In this document: positions 15,594-24,657 of the stretch, piece after piece
Layout of the letters: every line of letters starts with the position of its first letter
How positions within the stretch are numbered: position 1 is the first letter of the stretch
DNA from: CAYUHK01 sp964475165
GTDB taxonomy: Bacteria > Verrucomicrobiota > Kiritimatiellia > JAAZAB01
Direction of reading: 5' to 3'
DNA length: 64,000 nucleotides
NCBI GenBank assembly: GCA_964475165.1
Contig: CAYYVN010000006.1
Location: 1-64,000, forward strand
Notes under the pieces: generated by a model
Seen by the model: only the letters and a program-made list of their open reading frames with translations
What the model was told of the DNA's origin: nothing
Databases searched by the model: none
Position numbers and translations under genes: made by a program

Positions 15594-17141
15594 CTAGTTG
15601 AATGGTTCGGTCTGCGGCGCCGGCTTTTGCGGCTTGGCCGCGCGCGCCGGCCGCCGGAGAGAGCCGGCCGTCAGGCTGGTTAAATAAGCGGGCAGGGGGC
15701 AGGCCGCGCATCGGGAACGATCGGTCAGACAAAAGTCATAAAAGATATGCAGCAAGCCCTGCTGGCGCAATCCGGATTGATACAGTTTGGGGTTATGATC
15801 CTGGCCCAACAGCAGGTGTGCTGTTTGGCGGATAATGCTGTTATCCTCCTCCGGCGGCAATTGCCGCCGGAGCGCGGCGCCGCGCCAGAGCGGCGCTGGC
15901 TTGCCTTGAACCTTGGGTGGCTGGGCGGCAGCGGCGCTCAAGGCGGTCAGGAAAGGCAGGATAACATTGGTTAAGATGGCCGCTCTGCGCCCCGGGCCGA
16001 TCAGCGCCACGGCCGTCTTTTGGCGACGGCCGCCCCAGGTCAAGCGGTATTCCCAATAGGTATGGGCTTGAGATTGCAACCAGGCCCCGACGGCCTGCAG
16101 CCACTTGGCGGCGGGCTCGGACGGGAATGATAGGAGCTTTTGCGACGGCATGCTTGTCTGGGTGAAGAGACAAGCGGCGGCCATCAAACGCCGCCGCGGA
16201 TGATTGGCGGGGCGCAGGCCATTGAGCTTCCAGTGGCGGGGTTCTAAGGCGCTCGATCCCCATTGATCCTGGTGTTTCCACCAGCTGTTCCACAGTTGCC
16301 GCACGAACGAGCGCGTGGGCGCATCCCAGCGGGCGGGCGTTTGCCTGGGCAATAAGCCGGCGACACCCAGCAGGAGGGCATAGGCCAGAATCACCTGGCG
16401 GCCGGATAGCTCGCGGAGGGCGACCAGCGGCAAACGCTTGGCGACGGCCCGCATCGCCCCCTGGTTATATTTGTAGCCCAGGGCGCTCATGAATTCCTCG
16501 TAGAACACCTGGTCGGGATTGGTCATAGCCGGCCCTAGACGTTGGGCCTTGCGCTCAAGGCGTGCCGCGCCGGCAGCCTCGAGCAGCGCGCTGATGGTGT
16601 CTGGATGCCAGTCGCCGAGCAGGCGCGCGCAAGGCGTCTGCGGCGAGCGCTGAGCGTAGGGATAGGCCGTGATATCCAAGTTGTCGAAAGCAAAGCAGGG
16701 GTCTTTTTCCAGGGCATCCCGCAAGGCGATCTGGATGCAGCCCGGCGGCAAGCGCGCCGCCGGCAGATAGTTGGGATAATAGGATACATGGGCGATAACG
16801 CGCGCATAGGCCGGGTCGCTGGCATGCCCATGCCGCTGCCAATCCCCGGGCTGAATATGGATTTCGATATCCCCCCTCAAACGCTGCCCGCCCGGCTCCA
16901 GGCGTAAGGTGGCATCGATGAAATCCGGGCCATGCTCCAAGTTCCAGTGCCCGGCTTGCTCCACGATCACCCGGACGCCTTGCGCCGTGCGCAGCTCCGC
17001 CGGGCGCACGGCATCATCGAACCAGGCACATTGCAGATGACGTTCCGTATGTGCGAATTTTTTCGAATGCGCCTCGGTCGCCTTTGGCTGCCAAGCTGCT
17101 GCCCGGGCATAAGGGTTGGGAGGCATCGGCGGCTGGTTCAT
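15594..17141 (-). CDS. DUF2851 family protein of unknown function
   Basis: 515 residues. The N-terminal part (LRTAQGVRVIVEQAGHWNLEHGPDF, then GDIEIHIQPGDWQRHGH and VIAHVSYYP) is the conserved nuclease-like core typical of DUF2851, a family found mainly in Bacteroidota and PVC bacteria. The C-terminus carries a cysteine cluster (CLTDRSRCAACPLP) that could bind metal. Start ATG 17141 follows AGGAAGGG. mnmA follows after 8 bases, so the two are surely cotranscribed, which hints at an RNA-related role. No function is known to me. Confidence 0.8.
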   Translation of the reverse strand: MNQPPMPPNPYARAAAWQPKATEAHSKKFAHTERHLQCAWFDDAVRPAELRTAQGVRVIVEQAGHWNLEHGPDFIDATLRLEPGGQRLRGDIEIHIQPGDWQRHGHASDPAYARVIAHVSYYPNYLPAARLPPGCIQIALRDALEKDPCFAFDNLDITAYPYAQRSPQTPCARLLGDWHPDTISALLEAAGAARLERKAQRLGPAMTNPDQVFYEEFMSALGYKYNQGAMRAVAKRLPLVALRELSGRQVILAYALLLGVAGLLPRQTPARWDAPTRSFVRQLWNSWWKHQDQWGSSALEPRHWKLNGLRPANHPRRRLMAAACLFTQTSMPSQKLLSFPSEPAAKWLQAVGAWLQSQAHTYWEYRLTWGGRRQKTAVALIGPGRRAAILTNVILPFLTALSAAAAQPPKVQGKPAPLWRGAALRRQLPPEEDNSIIRQTAHLLLGQDHNPKLYQSGLRQQGLLHIFYDFCLTDRSRCAACPLPAYLTSLTAGSLRRPARAAKPQKPAPQTEPFN

Positions 17142-17283
17142 GGATCCCTTCCTCATTTTTGGTCGTTGGCTGGCTTGACCAGCGCCCTGCGCTTGCCAGG
17201 CGTTCATTACCCAAAAATATTCTGGGTTTAAGTATTTTTCGCCCAGCCAAGCGGGCGGTATCAGCTTAGGTCTTTTTTTGGCA

Positions 17284-17312
17284 TTGATCAATACTTCTCA
17301 GGCGGCTACATT
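17284..17312 (+). promoter_or_regulatory. promoter for the Gld-type ABC operon, leaderless arrangement
   Basis: TTGATC at 17284-17289, 17-base spacer, TACATT at 17307-17312, then 6 bases (tttggc) and ATG 17319. No Shine-Dalgarno is present. Confidence 0.6.
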
Positions 17313-17318
17313 TTTGGC

Positions 17319-18302
17319 ATGCAGAATGCGGAAAATCAGGACATGATCGCCGTCAGCCACTTGTCGAAATGGTTTGGCGCTCATCTGGCGCTCAACGATA
17401 TCTCTTTTACTGTGCAACGCGGTGAAACCCTGGGGGTGCTGGGACCCAATGGCGCTGGCAAAACCACCCTGATGCGCATCTTGACCGCTTACCTGGCCGC
17501 GACATCCGGGCGGGTGCTGATTGATGGATGGGATGTCTTTCATCACTCGCTGGAAGTGCGCCGCCGGATCGGTTATTTGCCGGAAACAGCCGCTTTATAT
17601 CCGGAACTGCGTGTGGATGAATACTTAACTTTCCGTGCGCAGCTCAAGGGCGTCACGCGCCGCCGCCTGCGGGTGCGCCTGGCCGAGGTCAAGAAACTGT
17701 GCGGGTTAACCGCCGTGGGGCGGCGCATTATCGGTCAGCTTTCGCGCGGGTATTGGCAGCGGGTAGGCTTGGCCGATAGCCTCATTCATGATCCGGATTT
17801 ATTAATCCTGGATGAACCGACCATGGGCCTGGATCCCAACCAGAATCGTTCCCTGCGTGAATTGATCCGTACCCTGGGCCGGCGTTATACCATCCTCCTG
17901 GCTACCCATCAGCTGGCCGAGGCCGAGATGGTTTGCCAGCGAGTGTTGATCTTGAACCGGGGCGAGATTGTGGCGGCGGATGCGCCGGCGGTGCTCACCG
18001 GGTTATTGGCCGGGCACAGTCTGGTGCTGGCCGAAATCTTGGGGCCGCCGGCGGTGGTAGCCCAGCAGTTGCAACAACTGGCGGGGGTGGTGCGCGTGAC
18101 CGCTGAGGCCCTCTCCGTCGCTGCTCCGGCTGAGGCCTGGCAGCGTTATCAGCTGGTGGCCCATGATGAGGCGGCTGTCCGCGCGGCCGTCTTTCAGCTG
18201 GTGAGCCGGCAGCGCTGGGGGCTGCGCGAATTGAGCGTTGAACGGCGGAACCTCGAGGATGTTTTTGTGCAGATGACCGCGCCGCACAGGGAGGGACCAT
18301 GA
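17319..18302 (+). CDS. ABC transporter ATP-binding protein (GldA-like)
   Basis: 327 residues. Walker A GPNGAGKTTLM, signature LSRGYWQRV (the variant seen in GldA/NosF-type exporters instead of LSGGQ), Walker B LLILDEPTMGLDP and the switch His in LATHQLAEAE. An extra C-terminal domain of about 95 residues follows the core. It overlaps the permease gene by 4 bases (ATGA). The set ATPase, permease, GldG-like, DUF4340 is conserved in several phyla; the substrate is unknown and in non-gliding bacteria it is not tied to motility. Confidence 0.9.
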   Translation: MQNAENQDMIAVSHLSKWFGAHLALNDISFTVQRGETLGVLGPNGAGKTTLMRILTAYLAATSGRVLIDGWDVFHHSLEVRRRIGYLPETAALYPELRVDEYLTFRAQLKGVTRRRLRVRLAEVKKLCGLTAVGRRIIGQLSRGYWQRVGLADSLIHDPDLLILDEPTMGLDPNQNRSLRELIRTLGRRYTILLATHQLAEAEMVCQRVLILNRGEIVAADAPAVLTGLLAGHSLVLAEILGPPAVVAQQLQQLAGVVRVTAEALSVAAPAEAWQRYQLVAHDEAAVRAAVFQLVSRQRWGLRELSVERRNLEDVFVQMTAPHREGP

Positions 18303-19039
18303 GCGCTTTTTGGGCACTTTGCCGGCGCCAGCTGGCGGCTTATTTTTACGCACCGCTGGCTTATGCCGTGCTGACAGTTTTTCTGGCGGTGGCCGGATTA
18401 AGCTTTTGCCGCCTGATCACCCAAAGCCTGGAGGAGAACCTTAATGCCAGCGATCTACTCTTCGGCTCGATGTATTTTTGGTTCATGGTGCTGGTGGCCA
18501 TTACGCTGATCAGCATGCCCTTATTTGCGGAAGAGAAGCGCAGCGGCACTCTGGAAAGCCTGCTCACTGCTCCCGTGACCGATCTGCAGGTGGTCATGGC
18601 CAAGTTCAGCGCCGCCTTCCTTTTTTTCTTCAGTATGACCCTGCCCCTGCTGGCCTATGTGGCGCTGCTGCCCCTCTGCAGCACGAGCCTCTCCGGCCTC
18701 TATCTTTTGCCGGTAATCACCGGCTATCTCTTGCTGCTGTTGATGGGCGCCTTTTTCATTGCCTTCGGCCTTTGGATTTCGGCCTTAACGCGCAGTCAGG
18801 TGGTGGCCGCCATCTTGAGTTTCACCGGCCTGAGCCTTTTCTTCTTCGTGGATAGCTTGCAATATCTGGGTGGGGGTCGGTCTTGGGCGCTGACCCTGGA
18901 TTATATTTCGAGCGTTCAACATATGGTGGATTTTGGCCAGGGCATAGTGGATACGCGGCCCCTGGTGCTTTATCTATCGGGCGTGGCCTTCTTTCTGTTT
19001 GCGGCGGTGAAGGCCATTGAATCCCGGCAGTGGAGATGA
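18299..19039 (+). CDS. ABC-2 type permease (GldF-like)
   Basis: 246 residues with six hydrophobic segments. FAEEKRSGTLESLLTAPVTDLQVVMAKF (residues 78-105) is the conserved cytoplasmic coupling motif of ABC-2/GldF permeases. It is translationally coupled to the ATPase and followed 4 bases later by the GldG-like gene. Confidence 0.9.
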   Translation: MSAFWALCRRQLAAYFYAPLAYAVLTVFLAVAGLSFCRLITQSLEENLNASDLLFGSMYFWFMVLVAITLISMPLFAEEKRSGTLESLLTAPVTDLQVVMAKFSAAFLFFFSMTLPLLAYVALLPLCSTSLSGLYLLPVITGYLLLLLMGAFFIAFGLWISALTRSQVVAAILSFTGLSLFFFVDSLQYLGGGRSWALTLDYISSVQHMVDFGQGIVDTRPLVLYLSGVAFFLFAAVKAIESRQWR

Positions 19040-19042
19040 ATC

Positions 19043-20524
19043 ATGGTGCAGGCTAAAGCCATCAGGCAAAAAAGGCGCGACCGTCGCCAACGGTGGATGG
19101 CGGGGCTCAATGTCGCCCTGGCTCTGGTGCTCTCCGGCGCCTTGGCCGTGGTCTTAAACTTGCTGGCGGCCCGCTATGTCTGGCGTGCCGATCTGAGCGG
19201 CCGCTCAGATTATGCGCTTTCCACTGCGACGCGCGAGCTTCTGGCGGGGCTGCCGACCGAGGTGGAGGCGGTGGTCTTTCTCAGTTCGGAGCATGAGCTT
19301 TACCGAGCTATCCGACGCCTGCTGCGGGAATATGCCTATGCCGCCCCGCGCCTGCGCGTGGAATATCTCGATCCTCATCGCGACTTGGCGCGCAGCAAGG
19401 AACTGGTCTTGCGCCATGATCTGATCGAGGAAAACATCGTTGTTTTTGCGGCGGGCGGACGAAAAAAAGTGGTGCCGGTCAAGGAACTGGCTGATTATGA
19501 TTACGCGCCGCTCTTATCCGGTCGGCCCAAGATCCTCACCGCTTTTCGCGGGGAACAATTGTTTTCGGCGGCCATTCAGAGTCTGCTGCAGCTCAAAAAA
19601 CCGGTGGTCTATTTCCTGAGCGGTCATGGCGAACGCCAGCCGGCCGATTACGATCAGCTGGCCGGCTATTCCAGGTTGGCCCGTAATCTGGAACGGAATA
19701 ATATCGAAATCAAGACGCTCCATCTGGGGCAGACGCCGGCCCTGCCCAAGGATGGCGATGCCCTGGTGATTGCCGGCCCCGTGCGCAGCTTCAGTCGGAC
19801 GGAAATTGAATTATTGGAAACCTATCTGCGGGCCAGCGGTCGCATTCTCCTGCTGCTGGATCCCGGCCAGGATGCCGGCCTCAATGCTCTGCTGCAGACC
19901 TGGGGCATACGCCTGGCCGATGATCGCGTGGTGGGTTTGACCATGACCGGGCGTGAATTATTGGTGACCGATTACGGCGATCATCCGATTGTGAGCCGTT
20001 TGGCCGCGGCGCGCATTACGACCATTTTTAATAGTCCGCGTTCGGTGCAGCCCCTGGGCGCCGCCGGCGGCCCGCTACCCCAGGCCGCGGATAAGCCGCG
20101 CTTGACCGTGCTGGCTTCTTGCTCCGAGGAGGGTTGGGCGGAAATGTCGCCCCATCAGGATCCTCCTCAATTCGATGCCGGAGTGGATCAGCCGGGACCG
20201 GTGGCCGTGGCCATGGCGGTGGAGAAGGGGGCCACCACCAGCATGGCCGTGGAGATGCGGCCGAGCCGCCTGGTGGTTTTGGGCGATTCCTCCTTTGTGG
20301 CCAATGGCGCGCTTCAAGCCGGTTATAGCGCTGATCTGTTCTTATCAGCCATGGATTGGTTGTTGGAACGCAGCGAGGGTATCTTCAGCGCGCCGAAAAC
20401 TCCGGGGCGCATTCAAATCCTGATGAGCCGCCGCCAGTTTCGTTTGGTTAATGGTCTGATCGTAATCGTGTTGCCGGGCCTCGTCGTCGCCGCCGGGCTC
20501 TGGGTGGGCTGGCGCCGCCGCTGA
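19043..20524 (+). CDS. GldG-family ABC auxiliary protein
   Basis: 493 residues: a short basic cytoplasmic N-terminus, one membrane helix (about residues 20-45), a large periplasmic region, and a C-terminal helix (about 470-490) ending GWRRR. The conserved start RSDYALSTATRELLAGLPTEVEAVVFLS and the GATase-like segment KKPVVYFLSGHGERQPADYD are typical of the GldG/ABC_transp_aux family. It is predicted to work with the permease and the DUF4340 protein that follows at 37 bases. Confidence 0.88.
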   Translation: MVQAKAIRQKRRDRRQRWMAGLNVALALVLSGALAVVLNLLAARYVWRADLSGRSDYALSTATRELLAGLPTEVEAVVFLSSEHELYRAIRRLLREYAYAAPRLRVEYLDPHRDLARSKELVLRHDLIEENIVVFAAGGRKKVVPVKELADYDYAPLLSGRPKILTAFRGEQLFSAAIQSLLQLKKPVVYFLSGHGERQPADYDQLAGYSRLARNLERNNIEIKTLHLGQTPALPKDGDALVIAGPVRSFSRTEIELLETYLRASGRILLLLDPGQDAGLNALLQTWGIRLADDRVVGLTMTGRELLVTDYGDHPIVSRLAAARITTIFNSPRSVQPLGAAGGPLPQAADKPRLTVLASCSEEGWAEMSPHQDPPQFDAGVDQPGPVAVAMAVEKGATTSMAVEMRPSRLVVLGDSSFVANGALQAGYSADLFLSAMDWLLERSEGIFSAPKTPGRIQILMSRRQFRLVNGLIVIVLPGLVVAAGLWVGWRRR

Positions 20525-20560
20525 GTCTATGCGGCGGGCCTCGGCCGGCCGGGGATAGGT

Positions 20561-22369
20561 ATGCATTTCAAAACCACATTTTTTCTCCTGTTGGCCCTGG
20601 CGGTGCTGGCCGGGGTGCTATGGATCAGCAGCGATGCGCCGCCGCGCGCGGTCCCCACGCGCTCTGTCGCTCGGAAACTGTTGCCGCTTGAGCCGGAAAA
20701 AATTAAATATGTCTCCTTTTCCCGCGAGGGTAATTTCATCACCTGCCATCATGAGCAGGGGCAATGGATGCTGCATAAACCGCTGCTGGCCCGCGCGGAT
20801 GCCGAGCGGATCAACCGCCTTCTGGCCGGCTTGGAGATGCTCGTCGTCAATGAAACCATCAGCGCCGCTCAGCGGCAGGCCCGGAATTTGACGCTGGCCG
20901 ACTACGGCTTGGATAATCCGCGCGCGCGCCTGGTTATCGGCGATGCCGAGCGCCGCTATCTGCTGGCCGTGGGGCAGGATGCGCCCTTGAAGAACTCCGT
21001 TTATGTGCAGCTTGATAATGGCGATGATGTCTTGGCAACCTCCACCAATCTATGGGCGATTATTCCTCGCGAGGTGGCCGAACTGCGCGACCATCGTTTG
21101 CTGCAGGGGTCCGCCTTTTATGTGCGCCGTCTGGATTTGCGCTGCCCGCCCGGCCCGCTGTTGCAATTGGTTAAGGAAGGTTCGGAATGGGTGCTCAATA
21201 AGCCGCTGCTGGCGCGGGCGGATGCGGGCAAGGTGGCTGCTTTATTGGAACAGTTGTTTGCGCTGACGGCGCGTGAGTTTGTTACGGAAACCATGAGCGA
21301 TCCCGCCGCCTATGGCCTGAACGATGATGAGTTGCGGTTGCAAGTCAGCTTGTGGCAGGAAGGCGAAAATAACGTCGAGCGCCTGCTTTTCGGCCAGCCG
21401 GTCTATGCCGAGAGCAATGCGCTCTATGCCGCGCGCCGCGATGCCCATACGGTGTTTACGGTGGAGCGCTCAAAGGTGGAGGCGCTGCGCGCGACCCTGG
21501 ATGATTTGCGCGATGCGCGCCTCTATTTCATGGCCCCTGAAAAAATGGCCTTGATCCGTATCGAACAGGGCGAGCGGGCTTTGCAATTCCGCAAGCAGGC
21601 CGAGACGGGTTGGAGCATCGTCACGCCGCAGCACTGGCCCGCTGATCCGCGCTTGATGGCCGATTTGATCTTTCGCTTGAATACCTTCCGCGCCGAGGCC
21701 ACGCTCACCAACGCCAATCTGGCGGCCTTGGGACTGGAGCGGCCCGGGCAGATCATTCGCATCGCCGAGGCCGCTGCGGCTGAGGCATCCGCGAGCGGCG
21801 CCGCCGCGCCAGCCGAGAAGCTGCAACGCGTGCTGCTGCTGAGTGCTCCGCAACCGGGGCAAGCCTATGTCTTCGCGCATTTCGAGGGTGAACCTTTGAC
21901 CCATCGCATTTCCGCTTCCTCGGCGTGGACGCTTTCCTTGGATCCGCTCCATTACCGTGATAACACCGTTTTAGCTCTCGCTCCGGCCTCCATTCGCCGG
22001 ATCATCGTGCAGCGCGGCGCCACCCAACAAGCGGCTGAGCAGTTGGAAGCTGGCGCTTGGCGCCTGACGGCGCCGGAAACCGGCGCCATCAACCTGAATG
22101 TCTTGACCAATCTATTGGCCGCGGTCAGCAATCTAAAAGTCTTGCGTTATGAACGCAGTGAGATCCAGGACCTGGCGATGTATGGTCTCAAAGATCCGCC
22201 CCTGGCGCTCACTTTCATCCTGCAGGGCGCCGCCGGCATCCAAAAAACATTATTGCTCGGCGAAGATTCCGAAGATTTTGGAGTCTACGCCATGCTCCAA
22301 GGACAAGATGCCGTTTTTGTTCTCGAGAAGACCCTGGCCAATGCCATGGGTCGGGAGCTGGCGCAATAG
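20561..22369 (+). CDS. DUF4340 domain-containing periplasmic protein
   Basis: 602 residues with an N-terminal membrane anchor (about residues 6-24) and the rest periplasmic. It shows repeated DUF4340 units, visible as recurring phrases such as GQWMLHKPLLARADAERINRL / SEWVLNKPLLARADAGKVAAL and YGLDNPRARL / YGLNDDELRL / YGLKDPPLALTF. DUF4340 genes normally sit directly after GldG-like genes, as here; the role is unknown. Confidence 0.85.
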   Translation: MHFKTTFFLLLALAVLAGVLWISSDAPPRAVPTRSVARKLLPLEPEKIKYVSFSREGNFITCHHEQGQWMLHKPLLARADAERINRLLAGLEMLVVNETISAAQRQARNLTLADYGLDNPRARLVIGDAERRYLLAVGQDAPLKNSVYVQLDNGDDVLATSTNLWAIIPREVAELRDHRLLQGSAFYVRRLDLRCPPGPLLQLVKEGSEWVLNKPLLARADAGKVAALLEQLFALTAREFVTETMSDPAAYGLNDDELRLQVSLWQEGENNVERLLFGQPVYAESNALYAARRDAHTVFTVERSKVEALRATLDDLRDARLYFMAPEKMALIRIEQGERALQFRKQAETGWSIVTPQHWPADPRLMADLIFRLNTFRAEATLTNANLAALGLERPGQIIRIAEAAAAEASASGAAAPAEKLQRVLLLSAPQPGQAYVFAHFEGEPLTHRISASSAWTLSLDPLHYRDNTVLALAPASIRRIIVQRGATQQAAEQLEAGAWRLTAPETGAINLNVLTNLLAAVSNLKVLRYERSEIQDLAMYGLKDPPLALTFILQGAAGIQKTLLLGEDSEDFGVYAMLQGQDAVFVLEKTLANAMGRELAQ

Positions 22370-22447
22370 GTTCCTGAGGCCCCCGTCGCTCAGGCGCCGC
22401 CATGGATGATCCCATCCGCGTAGGCCACGAAAAGCCAGCGAGGTTTT

Positions 22448-24610
22448 GTGTTACGGATAATTAAATATTGTTTGCTGGTGCTGCTGTTGGCGGGGCTCTG
22501 GGGTTTGCTGGCCTTGAGCTGGCATGGCCTGCCGGAAGCTCTCACGCGCTCTCTCGCCCGCCGGCTGCAGGTCCCCGGGCTGGTGTTGAGTGTGGATAAA
22601 ATCCAGCTGGGGGTTTGTGAAGGCATTATCGTCTCCGGCCTGCGTTGTCATCGGCCGGGCGATATCGGCGCGCCGCTGTTTGAGGCCGCCAGGGTCGTGC
22701 TGCCCTGCGATCCGAGCGGCTGGTTCAAGGGACAAGCGGGCCTCAACGCCGCCCGCATTGAGCAGGGCTGGTTGCGTCTCATGCTAGCCGGCCAGGACGA
22801 TCTTCCACCACGCCTCCTGCCCTTGGAGATTCTCCAAGCTCAACTGGTTTGGGAACCAGCGCCGCTCCCCCGGATCCGCGTTTTGGATATGCTGGCCCGG
22901 TTGCCCGGTTGCGAGTTGGCCGCCCGCGGCGTCTTCAACCTGGCCCCGATTGTGGACCGCCCGCCGGCCTGGCCGGCGGAGTTGCGGAGCTGGGTGGGCG
23001 CGGAGCTCTATGAGCAGTTGGAATTGCGTCAGGCCGCGCATATAGATTGCACCTTTCAAGCCACTGGCGCTGATCTCAGCCAGCTGGGGCTCTATCTTAA
23101 AATCCGGGCGCGGGATACGCATTTAGCCGAGATGAGCGCGGCGGCCTGGCGCGCGCAAATCAGCCTCCGCAATGCGCAGGCCCAGGGCTGCTTGGAGATT
23201 AAAAAGGGTCGTTGGCCCGGCCTTGAGCTGCGCGAAGCTCACGGACGATTCAGCGCCGATGCTCACGGCCTGACCATCGCTGAGCTCGCCGCCTTGCTGG
23301 GCGCTCCCGGCTTGGGGTGCGGCCCGCTCAGTTTGCAGCTGCATTATGCCTGGCCCTCCACGGAGTTTACTGGTCAATGGCAGGCGCAAGTTGATCCGCG
23401 CGTGTTAACGACTCTCCTGCAAGAGAAATATCCGGTAGCCGCCAGGGATTTGAATGATTTTCAGTTTGCCGAATCCAAACCGCCCCGCACCGCAGGTCAA
23501 TTCAAGGGGCGCTGGCAGCCGGCCTGGGAATTGGATTTGACCGGTCAGGCCGCGGCCCAGGAAGTGGTCTATCGCGGCGTGGCCTCCTCGGCGGCGCGGG
23601 CCGCCGTGACGGTTAGCGGAACTAAAAACAATCTGCTGGTGGCCTTAAGGCCGCTCAGTGTGGTGCGCCCGGAAGGGTCCGGGCAAGGTTCCTTGTATTT
23701 TGATTTTGCCGAGCGCCAGATCAGTTTTGAGGGCTGGTCGGAACTGGATCCTTACGCGCTGGCGCCCATGATCAATCCTTTTATGGATCGCTTAGTGCGC
23801 CAATTCCAATTTGCCGGCCCGGTCCAGACCAGGGCTTGGGGCAGATTGGGCTGGGGTTGGAGCGCTGCCGATGCCATGGAACTCGTGCTGGTCGCCCAGC
23901 AGCTGGGCTGGCGGATGTTGCTGGCCGATAGCTGCGCGCTGGATATGCATCTCCGGGGTGATCATCTCGAGATTGACGCCATCCAGGGCAATATTTATGG
24001 CGGCAGTTTTAGCGCGCGTGCCAGCCTGGATACCAGCGCTGCCGCCGCCTCTTACGAGCTGGAAGCCGCCGTGCACGGCGCCGGGTTCGACCGCTTGCTG
24101 CAGGCTTTCACAGGCGCGCCCGCCGGGAACTATGCCGGCAGCATTGATGCCCAACTGACCCTCGCTGGTATCAGCGGGGAGGGGCAGGGCGCTAGCGCTC
24201 GCGGCTCCGGTTGGGTGAAGGTTTCCAATGGCCATGTTTTTCAGATACCGCTCTTGGGCGGGTTATCGGACTTTTTAACGCGTATCATTCCGGGCTTGAA
24301 CCTTTTACTGCGCCAGACGGATGCCCGCGCCGCTTTCTGCATTGAAAACGGCCGGATCCATGCCGATGAAATCTTGATTGAGGGGGATGTCTTCAGCCTG
24401 CTGGGCCGGGGCGATTATTATCTGGATGGCACGCTTGATTTCACTGTGCAGGTTAAGCTCTTGCGCCAGCATACTTTCGCGGCCGATGTCTTTCGCGTCG
24501 TGATTTATCCCGTGAGCCGGATGCTGGAATTCCATTTGGGCGGCACGCTGGAGGCGCCCTGCTGGCGGCCGGTCAATATTCCCAAAGCGCTTTTTTTCAT
24601 GTTCGATTAA
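22448..24610 (+). CDS. AsmA-like / DUF3971-type envelope protein
   Basis: 720 residues with an N-terminal membrane helix (about 5-24) and a long beta-rich periplasmic part. The C-terminal region (GDYYLDGTLDFTVQVKLL, then VSRMLEFHLGGTLEAPCWRP) matches the AsmA-like C-terminal domain of YhdP/TamB-type proteins, which bridge the periplasm and help move phospholipid to the outer membrane. The start is GTG 22448, with GCGAGG upstream; no better ATG exists in frame. It lies 78 bases behind the DUF4340 gene on the same strand, so it may extend that operon. Confidence 0.75.
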   Translation: MLRIIKYCLLVLLLAGLWGLLALSWHGLPEALTRSLARRLQVPGLVLSVDKIQLGVCEGIIVSGLRCHRPGDIGAPLFEAARVVLPCDPSGWFKGQAGLNAARIEQGWLRLMLAGQDDLPPRLLPLEILQAQLVWEPAPLPRIRVLDMLARLPGCELAARGVFNLAPIVDRPPAWPAELRSWVGAELYEQLELRQAAHIDCTFQATGADLSQLGLYLKIRARDTHLAEMSAAAWRAQISLRNAQAQGCLEIKKGRWPGLELREAHGRFSADAHGLTIAELAALLGAPGLGCGPLSLQLHYAWPSTEFTGQWQAQVDPRVLTTLLQEKYPVAARDLNDFQFAESKPPRTAGQFKGRWQPAWELDLTGQAAAQEVVYRGVASSAARAAVTVSGTKNNLLVALRPLSVVRPEGSGQGSLYFDFAERQISFEGWSELDPYALAPMINPFMDRLVRQFQFAGPVQTRAWGRLGWGWSAADAMELVLVAQQLGWRMLLADSCALDMHLRGDHLEIDAIQGNIYGGSFSARASLDTSAAAASYELEAAVHGAGFDRLLQAFTGAPAGNYAGSIDAQLTLAGISGEGQGASARGSGWVKVSNGHVFQIPLLGGLSDFLTRIIPGLNLLLRQTDARAAFCIENGRIHADEILIEGDVFSLLGRGDYYLDGTLDFTVQVKLLRQHTFAADVFRVVIYPVSRMLEFHLGGTLEAPCWRPVNIPKALFFMFD

Positions 24611-24657
24611 TATGGCCGGGTTCCGAGTTGAACTTGCGGGGCGCGGATGGTTATGCG

